Assembly: GCA_038049695.1 (NCBI GenBank) | Contig: CP142452.1 | Span: 80,952,501 to 81,016,500 of the forward strand | Origin: Cinnamomum chago | Taxonomy: Eukaryota; Streptophyta; Magnoliopsida; Laurales; Lauraceae | Direction of reading: 5' to 3' | Length of the DNA: 64,000 bases | In this document: piece after piece, positions 46,940-59,500 of the stretch | How the letters are laid out: the number at the start of each line of letters is the position of its first letter | How positions within the stretch are numbered: the stretch's first letter is position 1 | The notes under the pieces: model-generated | The model's input: only the letters and a program-made list of their open reading frames with translations | Database searches by the model: none | Told to the model about the DNA's origin: nothing | Position numbers and translations under genes: made by a program

Positions 46940-47206
46940 ACAACCAACAGGGGCGGAACCAGGATTTCATCTCGGGGGGGGGGGGGCAAAACTTGAATAA
47001 ATTTCTATTTCACCAATTATTATAACTATCATATTTTTAAATTTACTTTCGACATAGTGGTAAGTTCAAGCATGAAAAATATATTACGATTCAAGACTAA
47101 ATTTTACATGAAAATTAAAACCAGTATATATTCAGCCTTAACAAAATATAAGCAAAGAAAAGTTGTAGAATAATTGTTTCTGAGTACATTTTAACTCAAT
47201 CATCTA

Positions 47207-49642
47207 TCAAAATGGAACTCGACGTTCTTTCAAATCTCGGAAATCATCTATGATTGATTCTGTGCTAAGCTTCTCAGCAATTTCTTTTTCAATGTACACA
47301 ATCAAACAATCAGAGAAAAAATCATCCTCCATTTTGCTGCGAAGCCTAGTTTTGACAATATTCATGGCTAAAAATGATCGTTCAGTAGTTGCAGTAGAAA
47401 CTGGAAGAGTAAGCATAAGTTCAATCACTCTAAAAACAAGTTGGTAGACTGTTGATCTTCTAGTCTTTACCAACCATTGACACAGATCAGATACAGTTGA
47501 CAATTTTTGAAAGTCGGAATGTCGAACTACATTATACTCATAATGGTGAAGTTGCATTCTCAATTGCATTTTCTCATTTTCTGTGAAGTCTTGAGGATAA
47601 AACTTATCTACCAACTTGCAAATATCATCGCCTCTGAAAGTTTCATGTGCATTTCGAGGATCCAAAGCTGAGCTAAGAGTAAGCAACTCTACTGCATGCT
47701 CACTAAACCGACTATTTAATTCTTGTAATTGAGAATCAATCGCAACATAAAAAGTTTATATTCGACAATGATGCTCAATTGTAAACTCATCTTGTTGATG
47801 GCGGGCTCGACCTCGTCTTGCAACATAACGAGCATTCATATCTGGGACATCTATATTGCGTGCCTCGCAAAATGATTTCACCTTGGTAAGTAAAGCATCC
47901 CACCCTGCATCTCTCAACTTTTGGATAAGTGCTTTAGTAGATGAAACAAGATGCATGGCATTTAAAATGTCTTGAAATTGACATTGCAAAGCTTGACAAA
48001 GTAATTCAGTGATCTCCATAATTTCTTTCATAAGATGTAAGATGAAGACAAATTCAAATGAAGTAATTGCCTCGTAAGCTGAGTCTGCATCTCCTCGTTG
48101 AGAAAAAGTAGTTTCGTCCTCAATGATGTTAATTAGAACTGCACATGTTGGACTAAACATCTTTATCAAGTTAGAAACTGATTTCAAGTGAGAACTCCAA
48201 CGAGTATCTCCTGCCCGTTGTAAAGAACCAATCTGATTAAGTCCTCTCCCACTCTCGAGCTCATCAATGGCAATCAAATGTGCAATTTCAGCAGCTTGAG
48301 CAACTTTTAACTCATTATTACGCTTGCATGAAGCGCCAACAATATTGATAATAGAAGTCAATTTAGTAAAAAATTGATAAATTGGATTAACTTCTTTTGA
48401 TGCTGCAACTAATGCCAATTGCAAGCGATGTGCTAAACAATGGACATAGTAAGCATATGGACAATCATTCAAAATCAAAGCTTGTAATTCATTCCACTCA
48501 CCCCGCATATTGCTTGCACCATCGTATCCCTGCCCCCGAATATTCTGAACATTGAGATTAGGATAAGACAATACATCATATATTTCATTTTTTAAGGTCA
48601 ATGATGCAGTGTTGGAGACATGAACAAGCCCAAAAAAACGCTCTCATACAAAGCCATCTTTGTCGACGAATTTTAAAACTATAGTCATTTGCTCCTTCTT
48701 TGACTCATCACGAGCTTCATCAACAAATATACAAAATTTTGCATCACCAATTTCTTCACGAATTATCTTCTTCACTTTGGTTGAAAAAACATGTAGAATT
48801 TCTTTTTGGATCTTTGGTGATGTGTAAGAAGCATTTTTTGGAGCTTTATCTAACACAACTTTTGCAACTTTCACATTATAAGAACTCAACAAATTCAACA
48901 TTTCAATATAATTTCCACGATTGATTGAACTATGACTTTCATCATGGCCTTTAAAAGCACAACCTTGAAATGTAAGTCATCGGACTGTATCAATTGAAGC
49001 CGTAAGCCGTAGTCGATTATTTGCAATTTCTTCCGAAGTGAATTTGTCAAGCACTTTCTGTATATGTTGAGATTGATTCATCAAGTCTTCACATAATCTC
49101 TCGGCAACTTTATGAGGAGAGTTAGGATCATTCCCCACATGACTCAATAAAGTACAATTTTTTCCATCTTTAACTTTCTTCTAATTCTTAAATCCAGTAA
49201 GAGTGAATGCATTTTGCGAAGCAAGTCCAGTTTGCTTATTAAAAAGTTAGCATGGTAGACAAAAAATAGCATCTTTCTCTGGGGAATATTCCAACCATGA
49301 AGGAAATAGCTTGAACCACGAATATTGAAAGCTACGAAGATGAGTTGTTGATCCAGATTTCAGATACTTTGAAAGCATAGGTTGGTATGGACCAACCTTA
49401 ATGTACTTCCGTCGAATTTCATCACGCCGATTAATATCATAATCTCATATCTGTGGACGCAATCCTGGATCACGCTCTAATGAACTAATATCAACTTCAT
49501 TGATTTCAGTTCTTTGTGATTTTGTAGGACGATCTTCAGAAATTGGATTCTCAACATTAGAGGTCGGCAATGAAGCATCGGCTTCTAAGTTTTGAGGAAT
49601 TTGTCTTTTAAAAAATCCATCAATTGTAGATGACTTTCCCAT
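47207..49642 (-). pseudogene. hAT transposase, ZMYM1-like (TTF/DUF4371/hAT dimerisation), degenerate
   Basis: On the minus strand it starts at 49642 (MGKSSTIDGFFKR). A Pro/Ser leader is followed by a TTF-type finger region (about 49050-49440, with stops). The catalytic RNase H-like part follows: IFVDEARDESKKEQM (about 48710-48760), GQGYDGASNM (about 48515-48545) and CLAHRLQLAL (about 48420-48450). The C-terminal hAT dimerisation motif LPVSTATTERSF is at about 47365-47400. Stops or frameshifts fall near 49440, 49180, 48950, 48620 and 47750-47700, so no full protein can be made. Plant proteins of this type are usually about 700-800 aa, which fits the span. Confidence 0.88.
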
Positions 49643-51980
49643 CTACAAATCAAATAAAAATCATATTTATTATATGTCCAAAATCAAATAAAAAGTTTTC
49701 ATTATCTCAAAATATGAACCATTCATCAAACAACTCAATAAACACACGGGTGATTAGTGCTCAAAATGCATATATATATATATATATATACATCCATTAA
49801 ATGATATGACACGAAATTCACAAGACCTGACCTCTCATAGTTTATATCATTGAATTCGTTTGGGAAAACCAGACCTCCTAAAATTTTGAAGAGAGCAGAA
49901 ATTTTCATTAATATAATCCCAAAATATGGAACTACTTCTAAATAACTAAATATGCCTGTTTGTTGTTAGTTTTGTTTCATGATTGTATTTCTATGGCAGA
50001 TTAGAATGAGTTGCTTTGATCAGAGTGTTTTCCCTTGAAAAGAGAGGTAATGCCTCTTCCACATGGATAGCTTCTTTTCAAACAAAGTTATCACCATACC
50101 CAAAATGGCTTGAGAGTGAGGTTTAACCTCCAGAGGGAAAGGAAGGTAAAGAAATTACTTGATCCATCCTTCACACTTAAGACACAACTAGGAATTATTA
50201 AATGATAGCTTGAATGTTGCTGGATGAGATAGGTTTTCAAAGGGCTTGACTAATTAAATTCAAGAGATTTTTGTCAAACTGTTATTTTATTTTATTTATC
50301 GACAAAATGAGGCAGATCTTTCTAAAGCATTTTATCCAAGATATTGAGCATTTTGGCAGGAAACTTCAACACAGTTGGAAGATGCTCATTGTCACACCCG
50401 ACAAGGTGCAGGTTCAATTGTATCCCTTATCAAATAGATAAATATGCAAGGCATTCACCATTCTGTGGGTTGCACCTAGGTCAGGTTAGGTTGGGCAAAG
50501 GCTTGTCCAAAGCCAGAATACATAGGCTACCAGGACCCAAATCTAGCTCAATTCCAGCTCATTAGTTTTCAAGGTTTCGGGCACAATCAATATGCAGTTC
50601 CTTGGATGGAGAATTGTTTCCCGCAGAACCAATGACCCATGACGTGGGCATTCCCTCAGGTGTTAAGCCCAAGCCCAAAATAATTGTTTATTTGGGTGTA
50701 TTTTAGGCAAAGTCCTGATGAGATTGGCCTAAAGCCTCTGCCAGAATTCATTTTAAGCAAGTTTCTGTTTGAGCTGGGCCCAGCCATTGTATCCTTACCA
50801 TTCTGTTTCATATGGTTTTTCCAACACAGACCCAGCATATGAAAGCTTCAGTTCTTTTACATCTTATGCAATTTGGTAGGAGACTTTTGCTTGATCACTT
50901 GGATTAAAGTAATAGAACAAGATATTTAAAATGGTAATGGGTCTTAAGTTACTTATGGTTATTGTTCATTTATGTTAGAGCTTTCCAGTGAAAGGAAGAG
51001 AAAGCAGCATTGAGATCTTCTATAGGTAATTCAGACCAGATCCTTTAGTTGGTTCAAGTGACTCGTCTCTATTTTATTGCTGGCCCATTCAATCAATGAA
51101 CAATTTAAAGTCCTTATAATGACCCACGGTTTTCATTGATGTACAATCTTGACTGGATGTGATCATAGAACCATAAATGGCTAATTCACAAAGGAAGCTA
51201 CATTTTCTGGTGAATCTTATAACTCCTCTTAACAGTGTGTTTGGATCTAAATTAAAGACACTTAGTGCAGCTGTGCAGGTGATTTGGTTTACAAATAAAT
51301 GAGGGCTAAGTGGCTAACAGAGTAACAGTTCTATAGCAGGTAAAAAAAAAAAAAACTCCCAAAGATTATAGATCTAAAAAAAAAAAAACAATAATAAAAG
51401 GCAGAGAAGAAGCCAAGGAGCCTACCATGAATGTATTGTGAATGATAAGAGAATAGAGATGTTGTTGCATGTTGGCTCCTGTTGCCTCACAGTCACAGCC
51501 CCAGGCATATCAGTGCTTCAAGCTCAAAGAGTCCTCCACAAACATTATCTTCTTCCTTCTCATCCTCCATCAGAAATCCTTGCATCTGCAACATTCACAA
51601 AAATCGGAATCACAAAGCTGAAAAAACGAGAGATTGATTATTGATGGATTTCACAAACGACCCATTCTCAAACGAGACATTCACAAATCACAAACCTTAC
51701 AAAGTTGAGAATAATTCTTCAAGCTGTGGCCTGTGTCGCTGGGAGAGTGAGAGTCACGGCAGAGAATGGTTGGAGAGGTTTTGGAAATGGCCAAAAGGGG
51801 CTGGGAAATGGGAATAACCGAATAGGGATGGTGGGGCTGGAAGCCTGGAAAGGTTTTGGAAAAGGGATATGGATTAGGGCTGGATGCCTGGAAAGGTTTT
51901 GGAAAAGGGGCTGGGTCCTGGGAAATGGGGATAGGGAAAGGGACTTTTAAGTTGTGTGTGGGGGGCCAGGGGCATGATGG
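49643..51980. other. Interior of hAT element upstream of the transposase
   Basis: Non-coding. An (AT)n run lies at about 49770-49790. 51700-51960 is a GGAAAAGG/GGTTTTGG-rich patch with GCCTGGAAAGG repeats, compositionally like 30440-30590 inside the CACTA element. Confidence 0.5.
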
Positions 51981-52197
51981 ACAAAAACTTGGGGGGGGGG
52001 GGGGGGGGGGCGCATTTTGTGTGATGTTAAAGCCTTTTCAAAAGCATTTTGAAAATTCCGCCACTGACAACCAACCCCAAGGCCCTACTGTGGTTCCGCC
52101 ACTGACAACCAACAACCAAAGAGAACACCAAGTTTTTACTATAATTTTGGAGATCTTATTGAGAATATCCCCTGCCTATCTATAAGGCTACAACCAA

Positions 52198-54354
52198 CAA
52201 CCAAAGAGATTGACTCAAAATGGAAAATCTAATCACACTTATAATAGGAAACATAATCGGACAGTAAATAGGAAACCTAATCAAATAATAAATCAAGGTT
52301 ATTATAATCCAAATCTAATCTAATCTAATCTCATCCTTTCCCTATCAATGCTTCTCTAAAACAATGTTACCTATTATAATTCACATTTAATAGGGAAAAT
52401 TTAAAAAAGTATAAGAAAAACTTAGCGTTTTTTTTTCTAGAAAGTACATTGTGAATTAGATATATCAAAACAATATAAAAGTTTTTTCACAAATCTTCAA
52501 TTAAGTCCTTTGCATTGGTTTCTCCTCTTCACCTCCTCGGTAGATTTTTGTTTAAGAATGATAGATATGCCCTTATGAAAGCATAAAAGAAAGCTTCATC
52601 CCTTGAAAGAAATTCAAAAAAGTATAAACATTTTGGCTCATTTTCAAAAAATATATTAAAAATTAAATATTTTAAAATAGCATAAAATCTTTCCATGGTT
52701 TTGGATCATTTTTGTATGGATGGACTCAAACAGATGGGGGAAGTTTTGAATAAAGTACATTTAATGTGACATCTTGTCTGGAAAATGGAGGCTTTACGTA
52801 CTTGACTTGTATTGTATTAGTAAAGTACCAAACGGGCCCTAACCAAAAACTCAATCACTTGAGCTCCATTCACTTTATAGTCAATAGTAACTATATCATG
52901 TGATTTATCCAATCATATCATGAAATAGACCCATAATATCATGTGATTTATCAGTTTTTGTATCATGTTCTTTCTGCAACTAGCAAGCGAATTTGTTTTT
53001 AAGAGAACACAAAAAAATGATATTTTTTTAAAGTAAATATACATCTAACTAGCATTTCTCATGTTCTATCATTCGAAAAAAAAAATCCTTAGAAGTTACA
53101 TAAAAGACATAACATCATGGGACAGTCATAAGATATTGTGGGATTTATCAATTTATGTGGCAAGCATACATGGTTCCCATAATATGATGAGAAATGGGGC
53201 TAATTAAAAGGTTTTGTAAAAAAAAATATTGATTAAAGTCAAGTGACTCTAATGACATTATCTGAATTTCGATCATGAAATTGGAAAAACAAAGTTTAAG
53301 GAGGACTAACATGTGAAAACCCCTTTCATATATGACAATTTCATTATACTAGCACCTTCTATATATATACATGCATTCATTATATTTGTTCCTTCTTTTG
53401 ATTGTAGTCACCTGGGGGTTGGTTCCTTGGAATAAGCTAGGGCGGGTTTGTTCCTCACATTGACACCCTCTTCAACAAATAATTAATAATAATAATAATA
53501 ATAAATATTATCATATATATATATATATATGTGTAGTTTCCCCCTTCATTATTTCATATGATTTAATTACGTTTCTTACATTTTCAACAGATCAAAAGTG
53601 TAAAAGGGGAAATTAATTAAACAACGATAAATTCGTCAATTTAGAAACGTTCTCATGATGAAAACTAGTACATATGCAGGTTTAAGAGCTCAGCTTAAGC
53701 CAAACTTTTACGCTCATAGGCTGCATCCGGCCTAATATATATTTGCCTGATAAATAGAAGTATCTCTCAAACCAGCAGCCGTTTGGATAAGAAAATGAAG
53801 AAAGTTGTCCACAGTTGATATTTGTAGTGTAGACAATTAATCTCTGCTGGCTGCTTTCTCCACTTTGTTTTTTACATCCAAATGGAAGAGTAAAGTGATG
53901 TTGATAAGAGAGAAGGTGGAGAAAATGAAGGAAGGAGAAACAGTCCATAGATAGTTCAAATTTGTCTTATCATTAATTCTCTCTGTTTCTAGCTTATGGC
54001 TCCTCAGAGATAGCGCGCTTCAGTGTTTTAGAAACTCAATGATGACTCAATTTCCAAAGTTTTCTGAGTCATGCAACTCGGGCAACTCAATCCTAGCACT
54101 TGGCTAGGCTAGGCTCATTGAATTTGCTTGACTCAGTAACCTGCTGAATCAACTCGGCCAAGGGGGGACTAAAAAAAGGATTTTTTTTTTAATCATCTGA
54201 TAATCCAGCCATCTATCACCATCCTGCAAAAACTGATAATTGCCCATTGTTTTTGGTTAACCATCCAATATGTAGGTTCTCATGATGAACAATTAGGATG
54301 ATTGAGAGGATGCTCAATTATTTTGTTATGCAAGGCCCACCATCAGTGGGAAAA
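52198..54354. other. AT-rich stretch before lipase C
   Basis: No gene was seen. (AAT)n and (AT)n runs lie at about 53480-53530. From about 53680 the DNA resembles lipase intron 1 (the region around 17585-17630 in A), and 54275-54350 resembles scrap F, so the intron of copy C survives although its exon 1 is gone. Confidence 0.6.
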
Positions 54355-55668
54355 AAAATTGATGGACGGTTGGATCTATACAAAACCTTACTGTTCACCA
54401 GTTATCAGCCCCAGATTGGTAATCTAATCACATCCAATGACATGGATCTCTTGGATCTGACCATGATGGCCGCTAGGGCCGCCTGCGAGAATATTGAAGC
54501 ATACATCAAGAAAGCTGTTAATCATTGGAAGGTAGGTTTTGGTTTTTAGTGCATGGTCTCAAAATTAAACTCAGTCGAATTGACCTCAATACTCAGTGAG
54601 AAACTCGGTCATCAATAAATTTTAGCCAGGTTTGTGCTGACTAGGTAATTGACAGAGAGTCAAGACACGGATGAATATGTGATTAAGTCAACTCGGCCCA
54701 TAGCTTAAACCTACTAGGTTTCTGAGTTTTGTTATAATGGATTTGTGTTTTAAAATGTTGTTGCAAGAAGCATTTTCATTATCCAACCGTACATGTGCCT
54801 CAAGACATTTAGTTACAGTTTGATTAGATGTCCAAATCCTCCTGCTTGTGGCATGTTGATCAAACCATTAGTTTGACGGGCCACAAGATGAATGGAGATC
54901 CCTGATTTGGTGATCTTTTGCAATGACTATGGACCTATTGAGAAGCTCTGGATAGAAAAATGTCTTGGATTTAACTCATTCTAAGAAATCCATAGTACTG
55001 AAAGTGGGCCCGGGCCAAACCTATCGCAAGCCATTGCCATTATGAGCTATACGGGGCTCAGTTTAGGAATTAATGTTTTGCCCAATAACGAAACAGCATG
55101 GTCTGATGGTCTTAGCCAATGATTGCTACGCAGAATCTATTTCCAGCATATCTAGCAGCAACGGGCCTTCGAAAATACAGTGGGCTCGAATTGGGCCTAA
55201 AGCCATAGACTGAGAATTAAATGGGATGGACTTGGACCACCTTCTTGCTGGACCATTTGGCCCATTTTCAACAATATTCATGAGTAACTGTTGATAAACA
55301 TTTTCCTCAGTTTTACCTCTTTATAATCTAATCTAATTATATATGTTCTTTCCAATTTAAACTTCTAATCAATAAGAGTCTCATTTATTTGGCAAACTAC
55401 ACTAGCATTTCCATTTCAGGTCAAGCCATTTCCATCTCCCTCAAAGGAGAGGATTTTCTCTTCCATACGGAAGGATTCACTTCTTGTGGATCTTATCAGA
55501 GCCCGTGCCAGGGACTACTGATCTCACCATGGAGTTCCGGAACACTCCCAAATAATCTACTGCAGCAGAATCAGCTCAATGAGCTTACCCCTTCGGTTTT
55601 TTTATGCAGATGCACTTTGTAGGGTTCTTCAACTGTTGGAACAATAAGGATCAATGGTAAAACTCTTC

Positions 55669-56192
55669 CTTTTTTTTTTTTTTTTTTTTTTGCTAAAAGG
55701 TGTAACTTGTATTAAGAAAAGGAGAAAAGAAAACATGGACCAATAGGGCCCCAAAAGGGCAACAAGCAACCAAAGCTCAAAAATCACAGCAAAACAAAAA
55801 AATCCCAAAAAGAAAGAAGATTGAAATTAAGTTAGTTGCTATTGATTGGAGCCACTGTTACACCCAAGGAATGCAAAAGAGACTGAAGATGCTGACTGTT
55901 GGAAGAATTTAAAGTTTTCCTTTGGAATTTCTTATTGATCTTCTGGGAGAGAAGGAAAGAGGCTCTTGAATGTCGAGCCTAATTCTTTGAGGAGATGCAG
56001 GCATGTAATGTTCTTGAAGGTGGGCTCATTTCTAGAAGACCAAAGACTATATATGACATATAGAAGAACGGTTCCCATAAGCTTCCTAGCTAGTTAGTCG
56101 CATCCTGTAGAGAGAGAATTCCAAGTGGCTGCGAAATTGGGATAGACCAACTAGGAGGGATAGCACTAGCCTAGTGAAGGATCCAATTCCAA
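55669..56192 (-). mobile_element. LINE 3' end fragment
   Basis: It starts with a T-run (55669-55691), i.e. a poly-A tail on the minus strand. The minus strand translates in part to LWSSRNEPTFKN, similar to the C-terminal region of plant L1 reverse transcriptases. The flanks have similar ATGGTAAAACT and ATGGTAACACT, a possible imperfect target duplication. The fragment is heavily 5'-truncated and lies in intron 3 of lipase C. Confidence 0.7.
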
Positions 56193-56913
56193 GATGGTAA
56201 CACTACATAAATTCACTATTGGGAAAGTTATGAGGTATTGGGTAGGGTTGAGTCAAACTATGGGCCCACTCTATTTTTGTTACATGGCTCAATTTGAATG
56301 TGCCTAGTAACTACTAGTAAGAGACCCGTGCAGCCCAATTCCAATTTAAAATTTAGCTAGGTTGAACCAAATGCCCCATTAGACAATTGGATCATGGCAG
56401 CCCTAAATCGATCTGTTAGTTACCTCTCCTCAACAACCATGCCAGCAGGTTGGCTGGTGAACTATTTGAGTCGAGTTTGAAAAAGTTCTTCTCTGGCCCC
56501 AGTCCACTAACAAGGAAGCATGTGTTTTCAATTTTCAGTGTTCTTAAAAGGTGCATGGGATTCAAGCTTATATATTCTGCGATAGGTCCGTGGATGCTAG
56601 CCTGATGGTGGTGGCCTTTCGAGGCACGGTAGCCTTCAATGCCAAGGACTGGATGACCGACGTGGATCTCTACTGGATCTCAATGTGCAAAATGGGAAGG
56701 GCCCATCTGGGGTTCTTGAAAGCTTTGGGCCTCTAGGGTGAGAAGGACTGTATAAAGGGTTGGCCCAAGGTCTACCAAGTAGACAAATGCAAACCTTTCG
56801 TTCGCATATATATATATATATATATATATATTACTTGGAAAAAAAAAGAATCTTTCGCATATTACATCATAAGAGACACACTCAAGACATTGTTACATCA
56901 CCACAAGAATGTT

Positions 56914-57230
56914 GAGCCCGTTTGGATGTATGGTGAATTGAAGTATGGTGAGGTGAAGCATCAAATCAAGAGAGAATAAAATATAAAGTGTTATGATGTT
57001 GTTTTATTTTTAATTGTTTGGTATGGAATTTTTTTGACTTTTTGTAAAGAAAAGTGAAGTTTTTTTTTTTTCTTTTAGTGGAGAAAAGAGGTTGTTTTTT
57101 TTAATTCTTTTTGAAAAATTCGGAAGAAAGTTTGAAATTGTGTATTTTTTATATGACCCCTTATCATTTCTTGTTTGGATTCAATTTACTTTACTTTAAC
57201 TAGTTAATTGCCAATCACACCCAAAATATA
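56914..57230. mobile_element. Unclassified insertion replacing the lipase C nucleophile elbow
   Basis: Compared with A, about 317 bp of AT-rich DNA starting GAGCCCGTTTGGATG and ending near CACACCCAAAATATA lie between the codons before and after GHSLGG, and about 25-30 bp of lipase sequence are missing. No clear inverted repeats or target duplication were found. It is probably a transposon insertion with deletion. Confidence 0.55.
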
Positions 57231-58468
57231 TAGTGGGGCCCTTTCGGCCATCTTTCCTTGTATACTCTTCTTGCATGATGAAAAAGACATCTTGAATAGC
57301 TTTGCTGGTGTCCTGAGTTATGGGCAGCCAAGAGTTCGAAGATAACAAGTTTGGCAGTTCAGTCATGAAAAAGTGCTGCATTCAGAGCTTGAGAAGAAGT
57401 TCTATTATAGAGTGGTGTATGGGAATGATCTGATTCCAAGAGTCCCCTTTGATGACCCTATTTGTCAGTTCAAGCATTTTGGCCACTGCATCTACTTTAG
57501 CAGCTGGTGTAAAGGACAGGTGGGATATGTTTTTTACTTGCTTAAAATTTGTTCTCTCTTTCTTTTCATCGGTAATGAAACTCAAATTAAAATAAACAAA
57601 AAAAAGAAAGATCAAAACAAAGAAACCAAAAGAGCGAGGAAATGTACAAAAGCCTTATGCCAAACCTCATGCAAGAAGATTTTTTTTTTTTTTTTTTCTC
57701 TTTAGAAACCTATAAGGTCAAAATTTGAGATGGGTTCCAAATTAATGGACTGGTAAGATGACAATATGACATGTTAATATCAACAAATCCTCCTTTCTGA
57801 TTTGAGTTAGATCCTCCGGATAGGCCCTGTAAAACTCAAATAAAGAAGTCTCGATGGGTAGGACCGGTCGAGTTCCCTCCGAAGCTTAAGTCAGCCACTG
57901 AGATTAGATATGTAGTGATTAGTTTTTTTATGTGATTTTGGCATACATTTTCCTTCATCTCTTTCCCCCTTTTATTTCCTTTTTCCCTAACTTCCTCATG
58001 TTACTTGACACATGTCCTTTCCCACCTTCCTCATTATAGCATGTGAGAAGATCATGGCCCCTTTTCGTGGGATGTTCCTTCCCCCACTTTCCCCATGCAT
58101 TATAGCATATGAGAAGATCATGGCCCCTTTTCGTGGGGATGTTCCTTTCCCACTTTCATTTTTGGGCTAATTTTGCAGGTGGATCTATTTTGACCTAAAC
58201 TCACTTCCAAGTCATTCAAAATTTCCCCTCACAAAACCCTTCACCCATTATCTAGAGTATTTTACCTTAACAAAATGAGGCATTAACCTAATACCATTGG
58301 ATATTTTCTTTGTGCTTTTATTTCATGTGGGAAACAAACAGATGATCGAGGAAGAGCCTACCAAGAACTACTTGGACCCAATATACCTTCCTTCCAACTA
58401 CTTCAATACATTCAAAGACCTGACCATGGCCCTTTTCTTGAGTGAGACAAGAGGGAAATATTTTGGAG

Positions 58469-58611
58469 GGTTTAGACCAATCAGGGGGTGCCGTATGGGT
58501 TTGAAATTACACATCTCATCTCCTTAAAAAAATTCCATCTCCTTAAAAAATCTTCACTTCTCATGGGACACCCCCTGATTGATTTGGACCAAAAAGGGGA
58601 TCCAAATCCAT
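58469..58611. mobile_element. Small foldback MITE in exon 5 of lipase C
   Basis: The arms ACCAATCAGGGGGTG and CACCCCCTGATTGAT are inverted repeats about 80 bp apart. The element splits the lipase sequence, with TTTTGGAG (58461-58468) and TTTTAGGAG (58612-58620) as a likely imperfect 8-9 bp target duplication. Confidence 0.75.
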
Positions 58612-58749
58612 TTTTAGGAGAGTTGGGCTTCTATTATGTCATGGGTACCAGCGCTTCCCTTCCCTAGCCTAGGCTCCCATAGCCCAAGGGGTTATCTGAA
58701 TGCAGCAAGGCTTGGATAGGTAAAGATATGAGACAAGGAAATGGTCTAG

Positions 58750-58874
58750 GTCCTCCAGCACACTACTGTCTTTTCTGTTGAAGTCTCTTGTCATCTTCCT
58801 CTTAGTTAGAAAGTCTTGTTTGTAAAACACTCGTGGTGTTTGTCGAAATGGACATGAGGCAGAAATGTTGTAAA

Positions 58875-58913
<39 letters not shown>

Positions 58914-59295
58914 CAACCTATGTTTTTGCTTTTCTCATCATGTAGGCAATGGATTTGGACTTGGTCAATGTGTTGTCAATAGTAAATTGTGGTGCTCATG
59001 AGACTCAAAAATCATATCATATGGTCCCCCTTAAATGGATTAAAGATGATTGAACTTACTAATTTCTTTACTATTCTTGGATTTAATTCATTTGAAAGTC
59101 TCCCATTCCTAAAGCGGTTTTACTTTTATGAAGAATCTTATATAAAATAGGAATAATTACAGTACGACAACCTCTAAACCCGATATTTGCTCGAAAACCG
59201 TTGGAAAACTATTTATACACAAAAGAATGTCGTGAAAATGAAAATTTTATCCTATGCCCATAGGATATCACAATATTACCTCTTCCCGCCCAAAG
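58750..59295. other. 3' flank of lipase C
   Basis: The first 100 bp match lipase 3'-untranslated DNA. An (AT)16 run lies at 58879-58910. The rest is AT-rich and without a gene. Confidence 0.5.
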
Positions 59296-59500
59296 TAGAG
59301 TTCGATGAATAGATTCGATGATATTTGGAACAATTACATACAAAACAAATGATACATGCATTCAATTGCTGCAACTTTTTTGCATTTCAAATCTTTTTGG
59401 ACTGTCGCAATGGGCTTATGGATTGACGGGCCACTTCAAAATTTTGCTAAAAACTCTTGGTGGGCTTATGGATTGATGGGCCAATTCACAATGGGCTGAC
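59296..59500 (+). pseudogene. Displaced piece of lipase intron 3 (E)
   Basis: The stretch matches intron 3 of lipases B (about 43750-43920) and A (about 19860-20020): TTCGATGAATAGATTCGATG, then GGGCTTATGGATTGA. The last motif is locally duplicated. Intron 3 of lipase C lacks this segment, so it may have been moved here from C, or it is all that remains of another copy. Confidence 0.75.

Larger units (their letters stand above)
46948..52104 (-). mobile_element. hAT transposon, 5.2 kb, 8-bp target duplication
   Basis: The terminal inverted repeats CAGGGGCGGAACCAGG (left) and GTGGTTCCGCCACTG (right) are flanked by ACAACCAA (46940-46947 and 52105-52112). Homopolymer G-runs lie near both ends (46974-46986 and 51991-52010). 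A degenerate transposase is on the minus strand at 47207-49642. The right end is repeated: CCGCCACTGACAACCAAC occurs at about 52058 and at 52097. The insertion lies at the edge of one unit of a roughly 75-bp direct repeat (46876-46947 and 52122-52197), so the target was already a tandem duplication. Confidence 0.9.
54355..58749 (+). pseudogene. Lipase copy C: strongly decayed OBL1-like lipase
   Basis: Exon 2 is kept from IDGRLDLYK to HWK (54355-54531), with its first third replaced by unrelated sequence. Exon 3 55610-55643 is followed by AT instead of the GT donor. Exon 4 lies between 56539 and 57519 with a frameshift near its start, FRGTVAFNAKDWMTDVDL preserved, then a TAG at 56734-56736 where A has a Gln codon. 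It then has an (AT)n run (56805-56832) and a roughly 317-bp insertion (56914-57230) replacing the GHSLGG segment. Exon 5 (58342-58749) is split by a MITE (58469-58611). Exon 1 is absent. A LINE fragment sits in intron 3. It is the oldest-looking full-span copy. Confidence 0.92.

Noticed and set aside
30440..52010. Shared GGAAAAGG/GGTTTTGG patches in the CACTA element (30440-30590) and the hAT element (51700-51960)
   Set aside because: The similarity looks compositional. I could not align a continuous stretch long enough to claim a common origin.
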